From the NCBI GenBank assembly GCA_027627225.1, contig CM051024.1:77427504-77491503 (forward strand): a DNA stretch of 64,000 nt, written 5' to 3'. A program made the translations under genes and the position numbers. Source of the DNA: Congeria kusceri. Taxonomy: Eukaryota > Mollusca > Bivalvia > Myida > Dreissenidae. Shown piece by piece: positions 11,545-24,958 of the stretch. The notes below the pieces were generated by a model. That model was not told the DNA's origin, ran no database searches, and saw nothing but the letters and a program-made list of their open reading frames with translations. Positions within the stretch are counted from its first letter, which is position 1, and each line of letters starts with the position of its first letter.

Positions 11545-13740
11545 TTAACTTTGGTATGTTTTGTGTATTACAGATTTTATATCATTCATGTTTATATGGA
11601 CAGTTTCCGCCAGTTTATTAAGGAAACATTTTATTATTCCTCAGTTATTCTGTACGTTACACCTTTTTACCACAGTGTTCTGTTTAAGAAGTTTCGGGAA
11701 GATAGTTATCAGAAAGTACTGTTGGTTGCATTTTGTGTATTAATTTTCATTTGAAAAAAGACTGATGCCTGTTTGAGAAGATAGTTTGGAGTGATTTTGC
11801 AATATATCAGCATATTAAATTACAAAGTAATTCTTACTATTTGTTGACATCAAGACAAATCTTTTCCTTAACCTAGACCATCCAAGTGGTTTACTAACCC
11901 TAAGGGTGTTTCGTTAAATTACTAAAACGACATAGCAAATTCTCAGCATTTACCTGTTTACAACAGCTGCATGCTGCATACAGTCTCAAAAATCGGGCGG
12001 GTAATATTTCTTTTAATTTCTGAATCTTTATTGCAAATTATAAAAAATATATGTTTTAGTGTTTGAATTTGATTTATGTTTAGAAATATAGTGTAAGTAT
12101 AAGGATTTATTTGTCAAAACGTTGCGTTTCTAGTTATAAAATTTTGATTTTGGCATAAATGGTGCATGTAAATAAGATTTTATCTTTGTAAATCAACAAA
12201 ATTGTATTTCTGTATTTAAAATAGAAATATGGACAAAAATATTTACTATTTGCACATTTAAATTTTAAATGCATGATGCTGCTTTTATGCCTCCGGCATC
12301 CATATCACCCATATATCCACCCATATCACCCAACTTCACTTTGACCTTGACATAATTTGCACTAAGAATAATTCAAATGGGCTGTTTCTTGGTTAACTAG
12401 ATTTTACCGTTTCGTCTAGCACCAACACCGCTTGCTACAACACTTGGATACTTAAACAGTTGTTGCTTATGACCATCCCCAATCCACCCATATCACCCAA
12501 CCCCACTTTGACCTTGACCATGACCTAATTTGGACTTATAATAATTCAAAACTGCCATTTCTTGGTTAACTAGATTATACCGTTTTATCTAACACCAACA
12601 CCGCTTACTACACCACTTGGATATTTACACAGTTTTTACTTATGACCGTTCCCAATCCACCCATATCACCCAACCTCACTTTGACCTTGACCTAATTTAG
12701 ACTAAGAAATGGGCTATCCAGCACCAACCGGGGGCATGTGTGTTTTTCATACACAGAATCTTGTTTTTTCTCCAAACTGTTGTTAACGAGGCATTATCAG
12801 TTTTTGAAGAAATCTTAAATAATTAAATGTGACTTCAAAAACTAGAACTATAAAATTTTCTTAAACTTTAAACTTCATGATAAAAGGTCTTAAGATGAAT
12901 TTAATATTTAAAAAAAATGATGACAAAACAACTTACCGGTAATACGTTTTGTTATTAATTTTTCAGAAAAAAAAACAACACTAAATAAACTTAAGATTAC
13001 CACGCATGGTTTAATGTGTCTCGTTTTAATGAAGTTTCTATTTTGTGTTTCTATGACAATCGATGTCAACAACTTGTGTTGTCGCATTATAAAGGTTCAT
13101 TGTATATAGAAAGTACTAATTGGACTGGTTTTTCTTAACAGGGAAATTTCTTTCAAAAATATATGTTAAAGGCCTGTTACATGAAACTCGTGTGTATCTT
13201 GACAAAGGGTATTTTCAAGTGATCTTCCTCACAAATACCAAGTACTGGTTTTACCCATACCTATACTGTATAATTCCATTAAAAAAACAGTTTAGCATTA
13301 AGTAACACTTAAAAATAGCATCTATATGAAAGTGTTATTTGAGCAATATCAACAACACATGCGTCTGTTTATTAAGTAAAGAAATATAATACATTCAGAT
13401 TTTGCACTTAAGTGAAAATATTTAAGAAATTGCTTTAGATGCATTGTGAATACCAGCCCAAGAATCTCTCAGTCAGAGGCCCCAAGATTGCAACATTACA
13501 AAGCCTATGTACATAGGTAGCTTTGAATCCAGTGAAAACACAATGTAATGTCACAAACAACAACCATGGCATCATTAAAATGAAGATGTATGTTGATGGC
13601 TTTTTTGGTTCAAAGGATCAAAAAGTATCACTTGTTATCAAATGTTATCTTTTTGTTTAGATCACTCTTCAGAATTTTTATTGACAGATGCAGTGTTGTA
13701 ATGAGAGATGGTGAGTTCAATCCCTACATGTTCTAGCAAA
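11545..13740. other. 3' flank/UTR of the ROS1-like gene
   Basis: No further gene is supported. AATAAA-type strings occur near 12983, 14350 and 15043; I cannot say which, if any, is used. Contains a diverged repeat at 12285-12745. Confidence 0.45.
12285..12745. repeat. About 175-bp diverged tandem repeat, ~2.5 copies
   Basis: Units share 'cacccatatcacccaacc', 'ctttgaccttgacc', 'tttcttggttaactagat' and 'caacaccgctt'. The block is bracketed by tatgcctccggcatc and ccgggggcatgtgtg. Confidence 0.65.
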
Positions 13741-13759
13741 CATGTGCTACCCAGGAAAC

Positions 13760-14295
13760 TATGGTGTACCCATTGGGGCAAAAGTGCATATACACATGGC
13801 AGCTAAATATAGATGTAACTGTTGTTGTAAATTGTACCTGCAATTACAAATTTATGACTGCAGTCATACATTTATAACAGCAGTTACATTTACAAATATA
13901 ACTGCAGTTGCAATTTATATGGAAGGTAAAAATATATGACAGTTGTCATAAAATTACTGCAGTTACACTTTTTGTTTGGATCATTTTTTTTTTACGAAAT
14001 ATATATCGTCAGATTGATTTTATAATTTAAATATTTATATTTATATAAATGAATGCTTTTTTGACAAATAGGCATTATATAAGACATGACTTAATTCGCC
14101 AAAAAGACTTAGAGCTCAAGTTTAGCATGTGGTCAGAAAAATGTTACCGCTGTTATAATTTTATAATGACTGCCATATTTTATGACTGTTGGCATAAATT
14201 GTAACTGCAGTTATATTTGTAAATGTAAACAATAGCTACATCTATATTTAGCTGCCGTGTGTATATGTACTTTTTGACCCAAATGGTACGCCATA
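13760..14295. mobile_element. 536-bp element with long terminal inverted repeats
   Basis: Left arm (tatggtgtacccattgggg and onward through catggcagctaaatatagatg) is matched in reverse by the right arm ending caaatggtacgccata. The arms pair over roughly 100 bp with moderate divergence. ggaaac lies immediately outside both ends (13754-13759 and 14296-14301), a possible 6-bp target duplication. No ORF. Confidence 0.7.
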
Positions 14296-14370
14296 GGAAA
14301 CAGACGCAAACGTGTCTCAGTCTTTTGGCTTTCGATACAGTCAAGCTAAATAAATAAATTTAAACTGAAC

Positions 14371-14645
14371 TTGTTTGTTTGTTTGTTTGGATTTTTCGCC
14401 GTATTCAACAGTATTTCAGTCATATAATGGCGGTCAGTTAACCTACTCACACTTTTCCTGGGTAAGCTGGTTTACCAGTACTAAGTGCACATGCATATGC
14501 CAGTCACTGACAACTGCCCTACTTGAATCAGAGGTAGGGGGAGAATGGCCTTAGAATAATTTCATTATCAATCCCCAAACAAGTTATGTGGCCGGGCTGG
14601 GAATCGAACTAAAGGTTTTTCAAGCTGTATTGTTGTACTAAAAGT
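14371..14645 (-). mobile_element. tRNA-derived SINE, copy with damaged head
   Basis: The body matches the SINE at 20731-21037: tail (gttt)n-ggatttttcgc, 'ctactcacacttttcctggg', 'gacaactgccctacttgaat' and 'gccgggctggg'. Read on the minus strand the tRNA-like head is at the right and is largely degraded. Confidence 0.75.
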
Positions 14646-14649
14646 ATAG

Positions 14650-17600
14650 TGTACCCAGACGTGGTATTGTCCAACTTTGGATTTCTGACTGTTTAATCTG
14701 TATATAATTGGTCAACCTGACATGATATCGAGGTATACCATTCCTGTTATATTGGAGTTTTGAATTGTAATATGTCCTTCTGTTATTCTTGTATTTTGTT
14801 CATACCGAATATGCATGAACTGTTGAGGAGCAATACAGTTGTTATTTTCTTTCCAGTTTATTTCATTTGATAGGTCGCATTTGTAGGTAAATGTATATAT
14901 AGATGTATCAATGTAAAAAACATGGCATTTTAAGACAAGAAGTGTCTAGTGTAAAAGTTGTGTAAAACTTTTCTTTGCTCTAATACTATCTTGAACAATG
15001 ACGTTGCATTGTTTTGTAATATGTGTAAGGCTTACTAAAATAAAATACTGCATTTTTAGACATAACGTTTTCTGAAAGGGTTCATTTGTTTTACCTTATA
15101 ATTCAAAGTTGATACCAGTTTGCGCTTCAACAGATGTGATAAAAATGTAATTGACGTATGTGAAAAATGAAGTACATGTACAAAAACATATGGCAGGGTT
15201 TTGTTTGCTGCATTGTGGGAACTATTAAATGATATATTCTAACATGCCACACACATAAATTCCATTGTTAAATTGGCAATAAACAACTTGAAAAAGTAGT
15301 TCCAAAACTGAAATATATAGTTTGCATCGTAATTGCAGAATACGTTGTAAGGTCATGTTAGAATTGAAATAATATTTGCTTATTCATCGTTTATCGGTAA
15401 ATAAACAACGACTCGTCATTCTGATGCGCGTATATAAAATCACTCGGCCTAACACCCTCATATCAAAAATTATTTCTTAAGTAATTCATGACAGGTCATC
15501 TTTGCATCATAGTTGCATGACAGTTATTATTTATGTAAATAATAACCTTAAAACAACCAAATTTCTTAAGTGTGTGCTTAATGATTGATTCGTTTTTGTA
15601 CACTAAATTATTTATATTTAGTAAATATTGAACAAAATCTTAATTTATGCAGTTGCGAGCGTGAATAAATGCATTTCACACAGAACATTTAATACGAGAT
15701 TTCCTTTTAAATACAACTAAAGTTAAAACTTCCCTTAGGAGCTTTATGACCACCGACCATGGTATGATAGTAATATATGTGCTCCGTATGAATTAAATGG
15801 GATTTTAGCTTGGTATCATAATCTTAAGACAGCAACAGATTTTTATGTAATTTTATCAAAGCTATTTTATTGCTACATTGTTTCAATTTCACATGAAATG
15901 TTCTCTCAAGAATATTATAAGTGCCCTTACAAGCATCCCAACATCACGTGATATATAATGTCTTTAAATGTAGGTCAAAGAAATGGTGGTTCAGGTATCA
16001 CCGTCTGAAGTCAGCTGACCAATTTACTAATATATTTTTTAACATGAAAACTTTGTAAAAATATTGATGATTATCTTCTGCAGGGAGAGTCAAGTTACAT
16101 CTGAAAACTGTTGATTCCATACCTGTAAATTCATTTCAATATTTCTTTTTATTTTCTTCTTCAACGTACAGCTTTATGGTTAAAATAAACAACAGAGTCC
16201 ACCCGGAAACTTGAACCACATAGGTTTTTTTTAGGCTTGCTAGTTTATATTTTGTTCTGCAATAAAAGTATATACAGTACGGGTGACTTGAAACAACTGA
16301 GGCGTTATGTGGGAAAACCGGGCTTAATGCATGCGCGTAAAGTGTTGTCCCGAATTAGCCTTGCGGACTGCACAGCCAATCGGGGACGACACTTTGCGCA
16401 CATGCATTAAGCCTGGTTTTCCCACGATATGCCTCAAATATTTTTTTACTTGCCACTGCGTAGTCAGATTTTTTTTTTTACATAGCTTGTATCTATGCCA
16501 TAATTCGGAGTTACTCCTAAGTGTGCATACAACTTATGGCTGTCACCAAGTGATACAGTGTAATAGATACTTCCACAAATGTCAGTCATATTCAAATTAG
16601 TCTGCAATATTATCCAATCATCGCACTTGGATATCACATGTTTAGGACTAAAACTATTTTATACAAAAGAGCATGTGCATAATGTTTGTGATATTTCAAA
16701 GAGCATGTGCTAATGTTTGCGATTTTCAATAAATGGTAATTAATCAGCTGGGGAGAAGTTTAAATTAACTTTGGAAAACTGGGATTGGTCTATTGCTCTG
16801 CAGTATTTTCTGCAGTACAGTGTCTGGTCTATTTGCATCGACTCCCCCTGACTTGATTGCCCAAACACTGCTAATCGCGAAATAATGGGTGTATGAGGAT
16901 GTTCGTAGGACTTCTCAATATCTTAAATTTGCTCTGTGTGAAGTTTGTTTTGGACGAAATTTCATACACATCTGATCTTCGTCAAGTGTAAGTGTAGATA
17001 TTCACAGCAAATGTTGAGGTGAGTACAAAACATTGCAAGAGTTATGTAACATTAGACAAAATGGTATTTTGTATATATAGGCAGATAATGTGCACTTCTG
17101 TTGACTTACATTACATATATATCAATGAATTCCTTGTAAAGAATTTTAAACATTTTAAGAATCTATTAGAATCTAATGTTTTCATTCTGTTAAGTTATAC
17201 ATTCACATTATTTGCGAGCGAGTGCAGAAGTACCGGTTATTTTGATGTGACTTTCTGAGAATTATGTTCAAAATATTGTGTTAGATTTCCAATAAATACG
17301 CTATGAAGCACTGCAGTGTTTCAGTGAACACGTTATTTTGTCTTCCCCACTTCACTTAATAGTATTTTCATTACTAAATTTCTAGGCAAACCAAAATGGA
17401 AACTACAAATTTCGCATTTAGTATATGTTGCTTGAAACATGGGTATGACTAAACAATGGAAAACGTGGGAAAACCCATGGAAACCTGCTTTAACCGACAT
17501 AAACAAACTCACGGAAACCTATTCAAAGAAGCAGAAATGCATTAAAACCCGAAGACGTTTTACCTCAACCCTAACCCAAAGAAATACATGAAAAACAATG

Positions 17601-18240
17601 AAGACTTGTCTATAAAACAGTTTAACCTTCAAAAACACAAAAACTTACTTAAACTTGCGGAAACACAGGAAATCTCAAGGAAATATACTTCTGGTTTTTC
17701 GTTGTTTTCCGCTGCAGAGTAATAGTTTTCATGGGTTTTCAGAATTTTAACTAGGTTTCCGTTGGTTTTTGGTAGAATACTGCAGTTAAGTTATACCGCT
17801 TGAAACACCCTCTGGCATATATAATTTAATTGATCATATGCTTGTTTTCAGAATAACTAAAAACAGTTGGTGCTTTTTTGTTTTATAAAAAAAAAAAAAA
17901 AAAATCTCAAGAACTCAAAGGGGATAGTACTCTCACTTATAAAGGCTGTATTGCCTTCTTGGGTACAGTTCGAGAAACATCATTTAATTTAAAATCATTA
18001 TGTTTCTTTATTACATAATATGTACTATATACTGCAATATATTACTTGTGCTCAGTGTTATTACATACTATATTATCTATTATTTATTTTGGTGTACAGA
18101 CCGCATTCACAGATTTACATGCAGTTTTAGAAATATAAAATTTCAAAAATATGAACTCAGACGAAAGTATTTTAAGGTAAACTTAAGATGTTCCTGGAAT
18201 ATGGTCCCTAGAAAGCATATGAACTTCCTTGATCTGAATT
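14650..18240. other. Intergenic sequence
   Basis: No gene recognised. Holds a short family 1 MITE (16297-16437), a diverged repeat at 15335-15440 matching 23035-23190 in reverse, and a poly-A run near 17887. Confidence 0.5.
16297..16437. mobile_element. Short palindromic MITE (family 1) without linker
   Basis: About 140 bp, from ctgaggcg to cgatatgcctcaa. It has the outer arms and a single inner hairpin but lacks the asymmetric linker and second hairpin of the ~265 bp copies. Confidence 0.8.
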
Positions 18241-18244
18241 TTTA

Positions 18245-19837
18245 TGCCCCCGAGGTTCCCTAGTAATCGCATAGTCCGTCTGTCCATCTGTCCGTCACGT
18301 TTCTTGTACGGAGCATAACTCCATTAGTATTGAAGGGATTCAAATGAAACTTCATATAATGGTAGAAGACGATGAAAGGAAGTGCAGAGTACAAGGACCA
18401 CAACTCTTCCTTCAATATTGACAGAGTTATTGCCCTTTGTTTAATTTTCTTGTGCCAAGCATATCTCTATTAGTATTGATGGGATTCAAAAGAAATTTTA
18501 AATAATGATGGAGGACAATGAGAGGAAGTGCAGAGCACAAGAACCACAACTCTTCAGTATTTACGGAGTCATTGCCCTTTGTTTTATTTCCTTATGTGAA
18601 GCATTAATTTTCTTGTGCGGAGCATAATTCCATTAGTATTGAAGGGATTCAAATGAAACTTCATATAATAATAGAGGACAATGAGAGGAAGTGCAGAGCA
18701 CAAGGACCTTAACTCTTTCTTCAATATTTATGGAGTTATTGCCCTTTGTTTTATTCCTTATGTGAAGTATTAATTTTCTTGTGCGGAGCATATGCTGGGC
18801 ATAACTCCATTAGTATTAAAGGGATTTAAATGAAACTTCATTTAATGATAGAGGAGAATGAGAAGAAGTGAAGAGCACAAGGACTCTAACACTTTATCAA
18901 TATTTTCAGAGCTATTGCCCTTAGTTTAATTTTCTTGTGCTGAGCATAACTCCATTAGTATTAAAGGGATTCAAATGAAACTTCACATAACGATGGAGGA
19001 CAATGAGAGGAAGTGCAGAGCACAAGGACCTTATCTCTTTCTTCAATATTTACAGAGTTATTGCCCGTTGTTTTATTTCCTTATGTGAAGCATTAATTTT
19101 CTTGTGCAGAGCATAACTCCATTAGTATTGAAGGGATTCAAATGAAACTTCATATAATGATAGAGGACAATGAGAGTTAGTGCAGAGCACACGGTCCATA
19201 ACACTTTCTTCAATATTTATGGAGTTGTTGCCCTTTGTTTAATTTTCTTGTGCGGAGAATATCTCCATTAGTAATGAAAGGATTCAAATGAAACTTCAAA
19301 TTATGATAGAGGACAATGAGAGGAAGTGCAGAGCACAAGGACCACAACACTTTATTCAATATTTACAGAGTTATTGCTCTTCGATTTATTTTCTTGTGCA
19401 AAGCACAACTCCATTAGTAATGAAGGAATTCAAATGAAACTTCATACAATGATAGAGGACAATGACAGGAAGTGCAGAGCACAAGGACCACAACTCCTTC
19501 AATTTTTATTGAGTTATTGCCCTTTGTTATATTTTCTTGCGTGAAGCATTAATTTTCTTGTGCGGAGAATACTACCATTAGTATTGAAGGGATTCAAATG
19601 AAACTTCATAGAATGGTAGTGGACAACAAGAGGATATGCAGAGTACAAGGACAATAAATATTACTTCAATATTACAGAGTTATTGCTCTTTGTTTAATGT
19701 TCTTGTGCGCAGCATTACTCCATTAGTTTTGAAGGGATTCAAATGAAACTAAGTTTAATGATAGAGGACAATGAGAGGAAGTGCTGAGTAGAAGGACCAT
19801 AACTCTTACTTCAATATTTATAGAGTTATTGGCCTTT
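18245..19837. repeat. ~150-bp tandem array in an 'atgcccccgagg' element
   Basis: Begins tatgcccccgaggttccc and continues as about eleven diverged units, each with 'agcataactccattagtatt', 'gggattcaaatgaaacttc', 'gaggacaatgagaggaagtg' and 'gagttattgccctttg'. It resumes after an insertion at 20174. Confidence 0.85.
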
Positions 19838-20168
19838 CAGGAATGTGGAAATTCTATGCCCGACTTGTCCGACGAGGGTAATTTTACTGTCTGACAAGTA
19901 AATTTTTCCTGTCAAGTTTCCCATGGACAAGTACAATTTCAGGGTGTAAAAATGATGTAAGAGTTGGTAGTTAATTATCATATTATTATATTCTTACGCA
20001 TTTGAATAACAAATAGTGTTTTATTTAACATTTAATGAAAAGATATATCAGAAAGGCCTGGGATGAAAACAATATTTGATTTGGACAAGTGACTGTTGCG
20101 TGCGGACAAATAGATTTTTGCAATAAACTTGTATTAAAGTAAACAATTTTGGCATTTCCACACCCCTG
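19838..20168. mobile_element. 331-bp hAT-like element inside the ~150-bp array
   Basis: Termini caggaatgtggaaat and atttccacacccctg are inverted repeats with the CAGG..CCTG form common in hAT elements. Bases ccttt flank both sides and the array sequence continues across. No ORF, so non-autonomous. Confidence 0.65.
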
Positions 20169-20173
20169 CCTTT

Positions 20174-20580
20174 GTTAATTTTTTCGTGCAGAGCAGAACT
20201 CCATTAGTATTGAAGGGATTTTAAATAATACCAAATATATTGATAAAGGACGTTAAGAGGAATTGCAGAGTACAAGGACCATAGCTCATTCTTCAATATT
20301 TATGGAGTTATTGCCCTTTTTTGCCGATAATTACTACCTTAGTATTGAACGAATTTAATATAACACCACATATATTGATAAGAGGACATTGAGAGGAAGG
20401 GCAGAGTACAAGGACCATAACTCTTTCTACAATATTTATGGAGTTATTGCCCTTCAGTTAATTTCCTTGTGCAGTGCATAACTCCATTAGTATTTAAGTG
20501 ATTTAAAATAAAACCATGTATATTGATAGAGGATGTTGAGAGGAAGTGCAGAGTACAAGGACCATAACTCTTTTTGTAGG
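20174..20580. repeat. Continuation of the ~150-bp array
   Basis: About three more diverged units with 'ataactccattagtatt', 'gatagagga' and 'agtacaaggaccataactct', ending near 20575. Confidence 0.8.
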
Positions 20581-20730
20581 AAGCGTCATTTTTGCCAACA
20601 CGTAACTGATATTGTGTTGCCTCCTCTGACAGGTATAAATATTATGCTTTGGGGCCATACATCACATCCAGTGACAAGCCTTGTTATTTTTAAAGAAATA
20701 AACACAGCAGCATCTAACTTTGGACAAAGA

Positions 20731-21037
20731 TTTGTTTTGTTTGTTTGGATTTTTCGCTGTTTTTGACAGTATTGCAATCAAACCAGGGCGGTCAGTTAAC
20801 CTACTCACACTTTTCCTGGGCAAGCTTAGCCGATCTAAGCAGTTTACTAGTACTAAGTGCACATACTTACGCCAGTAACTGACAACTGCCCTACTTGAAT
20901 CAGAGGTAGGGGGAGAATGGCTGTAGAAATAATTTCATGACCAATCCCCACACAACTTACTTGGCCGGGCTGGGGTTCGAACTCACGATCCCCGAATTGA
21001 CAGTCCAGCGCTCTACCAACTGAACTAGTTGGGCCAC
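20731..21037 (-). mobile_element. tRNA-derived SINE, intact head
   Basis: Read on the minus strand it starts with a tRNA-like head (about 21037 to 20962): A box tagttcagttgg, an anticodon-like loop ctgtcaa (GTC in the anticodon position) and B box gagttcgaaccc, then a ~200 bp body and a (caaa)n-like tail. A Pol III promoter and tail indicate a LINE-mobilised SINE rather than a functional tRNA. Confidence 0.82.
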
Positions 21038-21039
21038 CA

Positions 21040-24000
21040 AAATTTAGTAAACATGCTGAAAAAGTAGATACATCAATGAACATGTATTGTCATATTGTTT
21101 CTAAGCAATTATAAAAAGTCTTGTTATTTTTAAGTGTATGCATCGTCCTGTTGTAAGCATAAACTTTTGTAGCATATCGGAAATCAGAAGAAAAGATGAC
21201 GGTTATTTACAAAGTTATTTAATCAGAACATAGCAAAACAGGAAAAGAAAAACAAAAACAACTGAGACCCAAAATGAACTTGAACAAGATGTCATAATGT
21301 AGTTCCAGAAAAACAAAATAAAGATGAACACATAAGAGGCCTATAAGAGTTTACATGGTCAACTATTCGATTAAGGTTAAGCAGTGACTGAAATACTTGT
21401 TCAAACCATCTGAGGGAGAAGTAAGGGTAATGAGAGCTCCATGTCAGTCGTCATGGGAATAAAACAACAGCCTGATGAATAATGGACACTGTGCCATAAC
21501 AAAACTACACCTACAACATCTATTGGTGTTATCTCACCAGAAAACAGGTATCCTTTATAAAGGGGCCTTGTGTCCAGAAGCATCTTAAGAGTATCTTGAA
21601 ATATTTTCACTTACTCTAAACATTTCAAACTATTTTAAAAACTGTATAATTTTGTGATTCTTTTCATTTTTACCCCGCCACATGAAAAACATGAACACTA
21701 TATGTGACAATTACTAAACATGAATACTATATGTGACAATTACTGAACAGTAAGCACAATACACTGTACAAAAGAAATAATAAGAGAAATAAAATGTTGA
21801 TTTCAAGGTTATGGATAAGATATTACTTAACATGTTTCTGGAATATGGCCCCAGTTTTGATAACAAGTAACTTGTATTCATATTTCAAACCAACTGCTGT
21901 TTCCAACATAAAGTATGGAATGAACCGTCAATCACGAACATATACATGTATGAAACACTTGCTCTCACTAATGTAACATCATACAAGCAATGAATGAATA
22001 ACATTCCTATGAAACTACATGTAAGAATATTAAACATTGACATACATGTAGTATTATGGCACTGGAGATACGTGTAACAATAATTACTTTTGGAGGTTAA
22101 TGTTAACAATTTACAAAGCCAACTTGTGTGTGTTCTGAAACAAATGCATTTTTGATTATTTCCTATTAGTTTAAGATTATATTTTTCACAGGTAAACGAA
22201 AACATTGGTAAATATATTGACTGATATACATATACAATCAGTTTTCTACAAATAAATTCTGCATTCAAAAACATTCAGGGACATTATACTGATATATTAT
22301 GTGTATTAAAATTTCAGATTATTGTCATAGAGTTCCAAAAAAGATTCGGTAGAACAAAGCTTTGACAAAAGATTAAGAATTCTAATTCTTAGGAAGCCTA
22401 CTAATTAGCGCTTATGTGATTAGTCATAAAACAAACTATACATGTATACTCATACCACTGTTCTTTCAGTGCATGAAGATAAACAAATTCTTTTAACTCG
22501 AAGTAAGAACCACAAAACAATTAACAGACTACAACTGTAGAAATTGATACATTTTATCAAGTAGCACAAGTTGTATTGACTTTGAAACCATGTTCAAACA
22601 TGAGAAAACCAAAACATAACTTTATATATATATCAAAGCTGTCACTATATACTGCACAGTTGTAACATACTGTTCTGAAACATTTCACACGTAAACATTG
22701 CTAAACCATTAAAGAATTAATTTTCATGCAAATATTTGTCTCCCAACTACAAATCCAGAAAAAAAATGAATAATGCCTCTGCAGTAATTTTGAAAACAAC
22801 AGTTCCCTTAGTTACTGAATGAATTCTGAAGAAGACAATACATTTCGTGAAATACATGTACATGTGTATATTCAGAACTGTTCTACAATATATAGCCTTT
22901 ACTACATGAATTGATATTCTTATTTATGGCAATTATCCAGAAGTGGAAAAATCAGTTGACCACATTGCCAAGTTTGTCCCACAGCATGTAGGGAAAAGTG
23001 AACATTTTCCAGAATTTAATTAAGAAATAATTTGTTGTTTATCGGCCAACAAACAATGATATGGAGTTCTGATGCATAGGAATTCAACCACGAGGGCACA
23101 TCAGAACAACAAAGAGTTGTTTATCGGCCAATAAACAACGATAATGCGAAAAGTATATTGATTCTAACATGATTTGACACATATTGCAATTGTAATTAGA
23201 ATTACTTTTTATTATGCTCCGCTCAGAATCAGAACTTCTTTTGGCATTGTTCATTGGGTACTTTCACAACAATAACTTCGTTCTTTGTTTATAGAAAAAT
23301 AAGCGAGTATCATGTTAGAATATAATTACAAGGGCTATATGGACAAGTGGCAAACATACTGTGTCCAAATGGACAAGTGGGCCCATATGAGATTTCGCCA
23401 ACCCTGTTACCAACAGTTTGAAACAAATTCACCGCATTTAAACAAACACTGTAAAGAAACATGAAAACAAGAACCCTCCTGTGACAGTGTCTTGGATTTA
23501 CAACTCAAATGTCTGTTAACAAAAACATTACAACTGTGGAAAAACAATTATAGTAAAATGAACAACTAAATTTTCCACTGAAAATGGTGCATAAAAATCA
23601 ACAAAATATCATCCAGAACTTCTAAATAAGCATTACAACTTTAACAAAAGTCAGAACATTCATTCATTCTAGAATATCAAACACTCATTTGAAACACACA
23701 TAATAATTATAACTTTGGAAAAATAACAGCATTCATGCTAGAAGGTAAATGCTATGCAGAATCATAGCTTATGCACGTGATAATGCCTCAAAACACCATG
23801 ACCAGAAAAATCAGGTAACACTTACTCAACAAGGCAAAAAACGGGTAACTAATTTACCCATCCAATTCACAAAACCAAAAGAATGATGGTGACACCAACC
23901 AAGAGTCAGTCAAATACTCGTTACCAGTGTCACAGAGATCAGTTACCGCATACTAGGCCTTGCTGCACTGTTTCCTGAAAGTGTTATGACAAAAGGGGCT

Positions 24001-24180
24001 GCTTATCCCTAAAGTTAAACAATACATTGCTATGCTGGAGACATGATGCTGCTTATGTAGCCGTGACTGCACACCTCTAAAGTCAGTCGAAACACTCATC
24101 GTCTTGTTGGAGATCAGTTGCAATGTATAGCGCTTTCTGTCAAAACAGTCATCATTGTTGTCGCCTACAAGACTGTAAAG
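21040..24180. other. 3' flank/UTR of the Tudor-domain gene
   Basis: AT-rich, no gene recognised. One minus-strand AATAAA-type string is at about 23206; its use is unknown. Contains the repeat at 23035-23190 with two copies of a 24-bp near-palindrome built on tgtttatcggcca. Confidence 0.45.
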
Positions 24181-24958
24181 TCAGTCAAAACACTCATCAC
24201 TATGTTGAACATCCGTTGTTGAGTATAAGGCTTGGTTCTTTCTGTGCTCCTCCCGTAGTCTCTTCTTCTCCTCGTCGCTGAGTTTCCTCCTCCTTCCCCT
24301 TGCGTGTGTTGACGTTGAGTCGCTGGTTCTTTGCAATGAATTCTCTGCAGCGGGACTACTTGGAGCAGAATTTACTGCAGTCTGACCTTGAGTTACTTGC
24401 ACTTCCTGACCTTTGCTCTTTAAATTCCCACTCACAATGTCTACAGTCTGACCTGATGAAAGTGGATTTTCAGCCTCTAAATTTAATTCGGGAAGTTCGT
24501 CAATATCAAAACTTCTTTCCACCATATCTGCCCAGGATTTTGAGCCATTGTCGTCGGTAGCACCCAAAGAGCTGCTGCCACTGCAGCGATCGATATCTGT
24601 TACAGAACAAACAACCTCCACCTCTTTTTCCGACTGTTGTACACTTGGAGACTTAGCTTTAGGCACAACATTTACCAAGTGTTCAGTTAGGATTTCTCTC
24701 TTCTTGTCCATAATTCGGACACTGGGAATTGACTCCTGACCGCCTGCTGCATCTCCAGCTACCGTCAACCAGCTAGAAATGCTGGAGTGTAGTTGTTCTG
24801 CAACGGAGGTCTTCACAGGTGTCCGGGGTCGCAATGTTTCATCGGCTCGTAAGCTCGCGTCTGCCTGGCCAGGGGAGTGTCGGCTCTTATTTACAGAGTG
24901 ATCCCCCTTGGCGTTGAGATTGGTTTCTAGGTTCACTGGAGAAACTTCAGGCTGCTCA
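24181..24958 (-). CDS. Tudor gene terminal exon: 259-residue disordered tail
   Basis: Acceptor ttgaatttcag, stop TGA at 24183-24181. The upstream in-frame ATG at 24972 is intronic. Polar, acidic and serine-rich, with SWADMVERSFDIDELPEL as a possible short motif and a basic C-terminal segment ARGRRRKLSDEEKKRLREEH that looks helical or nuclear-localising. No domain recognised. Confidence 0.82.

Noticed and set aside
11551..11754. Small ORF after the kinase stop codon
   Set aside because: AT-rich, hydrophobic by composition, with no homology; more likely 3' UTR.
20962..21037. tRNA-Asp-like gene on the minus strand
   Set aside because: The A and B boxes are good, but acceptor-stem pairing is weak and the sequence continues into a body shared with 14371-14645, so it is a SINE head.
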